DNA from: 40CM-4-65-16 sp035279785
Lineage (GTDB): Bacteria; Chloroflexota; Dormibacteria; Dormibacterales; Dormibacteraceae
Assembly: GCA_035279785.1 (NCBI GenBank)
Contig: DATEHC010000084.1
Location: 1 to 36,405, forward strand
DNA: 36,405 nucleotides
Reading direction: 5' to 3'
Shown here piece after piece: positions 33,672 through 36,405 of the stretch; the stretch's first letter is position 1, and every line of letters begins with the position of its first letter. A model generated the notes under the pieces. It did no database searches. It was not told the origin of the DNA and was given only the letters and a program-made list of their open reading frames with translations. Position numbers and translations under genes: made by a program.

Positions 33672-34382
33672 ACTAAGGTTCGGATCCTCGGCGTCAGGGT
33701 CGACTGCCTGGACACGAAGGAAACCCTGGACCGGATAGAGAGCTTTGTCGGGACGGGCGCTCTTCACCAGGTCGCGACGGTCAATCCCGAGTTCGTGATG
33801 CGCGCGCAGAAGGACCTGGAGTTCGCGCGAGTCCTCGAGTCCGCGGATCTGTGCCTGGCGGACGGCACAGGCGTGGTGTGGGCCGCGCGCCGCCAGGGCT
33901 GTGCCATCCAGCAGCCGGTCGCCGGCACGGATCTGGTCGGGCCGCTGGCGGCGATGTGCGCGAGGCGAGGATTCAGGCTCTTCTTGCTCGGGGCGCGGCC
34001 GGGCGTCGCAGACAGCCTGGCATCGCGGCTGCGCGCGGAGAATCCCGCGCTGCGGGTCGAGGCGCATGCGGGAAACCCGTCCGAAGAAGAGGAGTCGCTC
34101 CGGCGCATCGGCGACCACAACACCGACGTCCTCCTCGTCGCCTACGGCGCGCCGGCGCAGGAGCTGTGGATCGACCGCCTCCGGAGCCGGCTCGGGGTTT
34201 CGGTGGCCATCGGCGTGGGCGGCGCTTTCGACTACCTGACCGGCCGCGTGCGCCGGGCGCCGGCGTGGATGCGGGGAGCCGGCTTCGAGTGGCTCTACAG
34301 GCTCGGCCAGGAGCCGTGGCGCTTTCGGCGAATGACCGTGCTGCCCGTTTACGCGCTCAAGGTTCTTCGTTCGCCGAAGTAA
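33666..34382 (+). CDS. WecG/TagA/CpsF-family glycosyltransferase (GT26)
   Basis: Peripheral membrane enzyme that adds the second sugar (ManNAc, ManNAcA or glucose in known members) to undecaprenyl-diphosphate-GlcNAc-type lipids. The 238 residues contain VRILGVRVDCLDTKETLDRI, ATVNPEFVMRAQ (the Thr of the TagA active site), LADGTGVVWAAR (catalytic Asp), PVAGTDLVGPL, and the C-terminal membrane-binding GAFDYLTGRVRRAPAWMRGAGFEWLYRL-type helix block. Together with the WecA-like enzyme it suggests a lipid-linked glycan pathway. The only usable start, GTG 33666, lies inside palindromic element B and has no Shine-Dalgarno. Confidence 0.92.
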   Translation: MGTKVRILGVRVDCLDTKETLDRIESFVGTGALHQVATVNPEFVMRAQKDLEFARVLESADLCLADGTGVVWAARRQGCAIQQPVAGTDLVGPLAAMCARRGFRLFLLGARPGVADSLASRLRAENPALRVEAHAGNPSEEEESLRRIGDHNTDVLLVAYGAPAQELWIDRLRSRLGVSVAIGVGGAFDYLTGRVRRAPAWMRGAGFEWLYRLGQEPWRFRRMTVLPVYALKVLRSPK

Positions 34383-34385
34383 CCT
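34380..34385 (+). promoter_or_regulatory. Leaderless-type -10 box (TAACCT) before GT2 gene
   Basis: TAACCT begins with the wecG TAA stop and ends 8 nt before GTG 34394, with no Shine-Dalgarno. Same hexamer as before murA. Confidence 0.4.
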
Positions 34386-34393
34386 TTCGCCCC

Positions 34394-35092
34394 GTGCTTT
34401 CAGTGGTCGTCCCTTGCTACAACGAGGAGCTCCGGCTGCCGCGCACCATCGAGCTCATCGAGCGATACCTCGAGGACAAGAAGACGGCCTACGAGCTGAT
34501 CCTCGTCGACGACGGCAGCGCGGACGGCACCCGCGCGGTCATGAATGCGGCGGCCAGCCGCAACCAGAGCGTGAAGATCGAGCTGCTCCCGCACAATCGC
34601 GGTAAGGGGAGGGCGCTCGCCGTCGGCGTGATGGCGGCCAGAGGCGAGGAGATCCTGGCCACCGACGCGGACCTGTCGACTCCGATCGAGGAGCTGCCAC
34701 GGCTACAGGCGGCACTCGACGCCGGCGCGGGCATCGCCATCGCTTCGCGCGCCCTACGCGGCTCGCGGGTCGAGGTGTCGCAGCCCTTCTACCGCGTCCT
34801 GATGGGGAAGGGCTTCAACCTCATCGTCCAGGCGGTGCTGCTCCCCGGGATCTGGGATACGCAGTGTGGTTTCAAGCTTTTTCGCGGCGATGTCGCGCAT
34901 CGTGTTTTCGCGGACCTGATCACGGATGGCTTCGGCTACGACCCGGAAGTGCTGTTCCGCGCGCGCAAGCAAGGCGTCAAGATCGCGGAGGTTCCAGTGG
35001 TCTGGCGCAACTCTGCCCCGACCAAGGTGAGCCCCCTGCGCAGCTCGCTCGACATGCTCAGGCACGTGATCCGGCTGCGGTTCGCCGTATGA
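34394..35092 (+). CDS. GT2-family glycosyltransferase, dolichyl-phosphate glucosyltransferase (ALG5)-like
   Basis: Inverting GT-A enzyme of 232 residues, probably charging a polyprenyl phosphate with a hexose. Start VLSVVVPCYNEELRLPRTIELI, then LVDDGSADGT (nucleotide binding), HNRGKGRALAVGVMAARGEEILATDADLSTP (DxD-like DAD), SQPFYRVLMGKGFNLIVQAVLLPG and DTQCGFKLFRGD, all matching ALG5-type polyprenyl-phosphate glucosyltransferases. It ends in an ATGA overlap with the next GT2. Such activated lipids are the donors for GT87/GT39-type membrane transferases, of which this window has candidates. Confidence 0.9.
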   Translation: MLSVVVPCYNEELRLPRTIELIERYLEDKKTAYELILVDDGSADGTRAVMNAAASRNQSVKIELLPHNRGKGRALAVGVMAARGEEILATDADLSTPIEELPRLQAALDAGAGIAIASRALRGSRVEVSQPFYRVLMGKGFNLIVQAVLLPGIWDTQCGFKLFRGDVAHRVFADLITDGFGYDPEVLFRARKQGVKIAEVPVVWRNSAPTKVSPLRSSLDMLRHVIRLRFAV

Positions 35093-35823
35093 GCGAGCGG
35101 AGGCTCACCGAGCGCAAGTCGCCGCCGACCGAAGCGCTGGTCGTAATGCCCACCTTCAACGAGCGCGAGAACCTGGAGCGCGTCGTCACCGGCGTGCGCC
35201 ACCTCGGGCACGACGTCCTCATCGTCGACGACGCTTCGCCCGACGGCACCGGAGAGCTGGCCGATCAGCTGGCGGCTGCCGACCCCGGCGTGCGGGTGCT
35301 GCACCGCGAGCGCAAGCTCGGCCTCGGAAGCGCCTATGTGGACGCGTTCCGGATCGGGCTGAAGGACGGCACCCGGCTGTTCGTGGAGATGGACGCCGAC
35401 GGCTCGCATCGCCCCGCCGACCTGGACGCGATCGTCGACGCGGCGCGCGGGAGCGGCGGGCTCGCGGTCGGCTCGCGCTACATGCGCGGTGGCGAGATCG
35501 TGGGGTGGCCCTTCCACCGCCTGCTGCTTTCCCAGGCCGCGAACGTCTACTGCCGCACGCTGCTGCGCCTGAATGTGCGTGACTGCACCTCGGGCTTCCG
35601 CTGTTACACGCGCGACCTTCTTGCCGGCATCAAGCTCGACGACATCGTCTCGCAGGGTTACTCGTTTCAGATCGAGATGGTGCACCGGACGGTGCGGCTC
35701 GGCTACCCGGTGGTCGAGGTGCCGATCCGCTTTGAGGACCGGATCGCCGGAGCTTCAAAGGTTTCGCAGGGAGAGATCAGCCGCGCGCTGTGGACGGTTC
35801 TTCGACTGAGCGTGTCCCGATGA
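35089..35823 (+). CDS. GT2-family dolichyl-phosphate mannosyltransferase (DPM1)-like
   Basis: A 244-residue GT-A enzyme resembling polyprenol-monophosphomannose synthase. Motifs are LVVMPTFNERENLERVV, LIVDDASPDGTGELAD, RKLGLGSAYVDAF, VEMDADGSHRPADL (DxD motif) and DCTSGFRCYTRD, followed by GYSFQIEMVHRTVRLGYPVVEVPIRFEDR, the DPM1 hallmark. No C-terminal membrane helices, so it is the single-domain form. Its product, polyprenyl-phosphate-mannose, is the donor expected for the GT87-like gene near 3.0-4.2 kb and perhaps the downstream membrane protein. Overlaps both neighbours by ATGA. Confidence 0.93.
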   Translation: MSERRLTERKSPPTEALVVMPTFNERENLERVVTGVRHLGHDVLIVDDASPDGTGELADQLAAADPGVRVLHRERKLGLGSAYVDAFRIGLKDGTRLFVEMDADGSHRPADLDAIVDAARGSGGLAVGSRYMRGGEIVGWPFHRLLLSQAANVYCRTLLRLNVRDCTSGFRCYTRDLLAGIKLDDIVSQGYSFQIEMVHRTVRLGYPVVEVPIRFEDRIAGASKVSQGEISRALWTVLRLSVSR

Positions 35824-36405
35824 AAACGCTGGAACGGGTTGATGTGCCCCCTCCTTCCCACGCAGTGGGGACGTCGGACCGCCAAGCGGTCCGGGTGGGG
35901 CTGTCGGACTGGCGTCTGCCGCTCCTGCTCGGGCTCGTGCTCGCGGCGGTCACCGCGATCCCGTACCTGTACGCCTACGCGGTCCAGCCGTCAGGGCATG
36001 TCTTCGTAGGCTTCTTCTACCTCTGGGACGACGCGACGACCTACATCGCGAAGATGCGCGAGGGCTGGGAGGGCTCGTGGGCCTGGCAGAACCGCTACAC
36101 GACCGAACCGGCCCCGACCGCCTATCTCTTCCTCTTCTGGATCTTCCTGGGCCACGTCGCGGCCGTCGCGCACCTGCCGCTCATCGTCGTCTTCCACCTC
36201 GCGCGAGTCGCGGCCGCGTTCGCCCTGATGGCGGCCGCGTGGCTGTTCATCACACATTTCATCGCGGATCGCACCGCCAGGAAGTTCGCGCTGTTCTTCA
36301 TCGCCTTCGGCCTCGGGCTCGGTCTTGTCATCTGGGCGATGGGGAGACCAGTCGTCTTCGACGGCCCGACCGAAGGGCTCGACCTCCGCATGCCGGAGCT
36401 CAGCG
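35820..36405 (+). CDS. Multi-pass membrane protein, 5' part (possible GT-C glycosyltransferase)
   Basis: Open from ATG 35820 (ATGA overlap with the DPM1-like gene) to the end of the window; 195 codons seen. After a 35-residue hydrophilic N-terminus come four to five hydrophobic segments starting LPLLLGLVLAAVTAIPYLYAYAV. A periplasmic-loop-like stretch FYLWDDATTYIAKMREGWEGSW has acidic residues after the first helix, as in GT-C enzymes. Placement behind polyprenyl-phosphate-sugar synthases supports a GT-C transferase, but the family cannot be named from the part visible. Residues about 10-27 are read through double-hairpin element D. Confidence 0.75.
   Translation, partial: MKTLERVDVPPPSHAVGTSDRQAVRVGLSDWRLPLLLGLVLAAVTAIPYLYAYAVQPSGHVFVGFFYLWDDATTYIAKMREGWEGSWAWQNRYTTEPAPTAYLFLFWIFLGHVAAVAHLPLIVVFHLARVAAAFALMAAAWLFITHFIADRTARKFALFFIAFGLGLGLVIWAMGRPVVFDGPTEGLDLRMPELS
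35851..35900. repeat. Double-hairpin element D inside the last gene
   Basis: CCCAC-GCA-GTGGG (35857-35869) followed by GGACCGC-CAA-GCGGTCC (35876-35892), then GGGTGGGG. Same plan as element C: C-rich lead, short palindrome, second palindrome with a three-base loop, G-rich tail. It is in the same reading frame relative to the element, giving a PPPSHAVG-type N-terminus. Confidence 0.5.

Overview
The window is a dense, high-GC (roughly two-thirds G+C by eye) stretch of chromosomal core genome. Most genes lie on the + strand with ATGA/GTGA/TAATG junctions. GTG and TTG starts are common. I see no transposase, phage, plasmid, CRISPR or defence genes. The c-subunit of the ATP synthase closely resembles the actinobacterial form, MurA carries Asp at the Cys position, and an FGLLP-like membrane protein is present. 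The overall order argS-pyrG-glpX-rpmE-DUF1385-prfA-prmC-tsaC-glyA-atp-murA-mreB recalls Bacillus and relatives. This suggests a high-GC member of the Terrabacteria (an uncultured lineage near Actinobacteriota, Chloroflexota or Dormibacterota is plausible), but the sequence alone does not fix the phylum.

Layout. 1-1349: 3' part of dnaK with a strong terminator. 1406-4274: an unrecognised FGLLP-like membrane protein, a GT87-type mannosyltransferase-like membrane protein, and tRNA-Thr(CGT) on the minus strand. 4321-8178: GNAT acetyltransferase, membrane-anchored HtrA-like protein lacking two triad residues, argS, UPF0173 metallo-hydrolase. 8228-11802: pyrG, a GlpX-family protein that has lost most metal ligands, and an M50 site-2-type protease. 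11824-15522: rpmE, DUF1385 protein, prfA, prmC, tsaC (translation module, tightly overlapped). 15545-18694: adenylate-cyclase/AAA/TPR regulator. 18704-19978: glyA. 20049-28111: WecA/TagO-like transferase, then the complete F1Fo ATP synthase operon (AtpZ-like, AtpI-like, atpBEFHAGDC). 28125-30442: murA and mreB. 30529-36405: a surface-glycan block with two GT4 enzymes, a CE4 polysaccharide deacetylase, WecG/TagA, two GT2 enzymes and a truncated multi-pass membrane protein.

How the parts fit. Lipid carrier priming (WecA-like), WecG/TagA, dolichol-phosphate-mannose-synthase-like GT2s, GT4s and GT87-like proteins would together build and decorate a lipid-linked cell-surface polymer next to peptidoglycan precursor synthesis (MurA) and shape control (MreB). 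The rest is translation, nucleotide and energy metabolism.

The most unusual signals are not new genes but small structures. (i) A 38-nt palindromic element occurs twice with compensatory base changes, each copy overlapping the start of the next gene. (ii) Two double-hairpin G/C-rich elements are embedded in frame in the N-termini of membrane protein genes. (iii) A tandem palindrome precedes the WecA-like gene. (iv) A recurrent TANNNT box lies 6-8 nt before starts that lack a Shine-Dalgarno sequence, pointing to leaderless transcription. Among proteins, the GlpX-like and HtrA-like pseudoenzyme candidates stand out.
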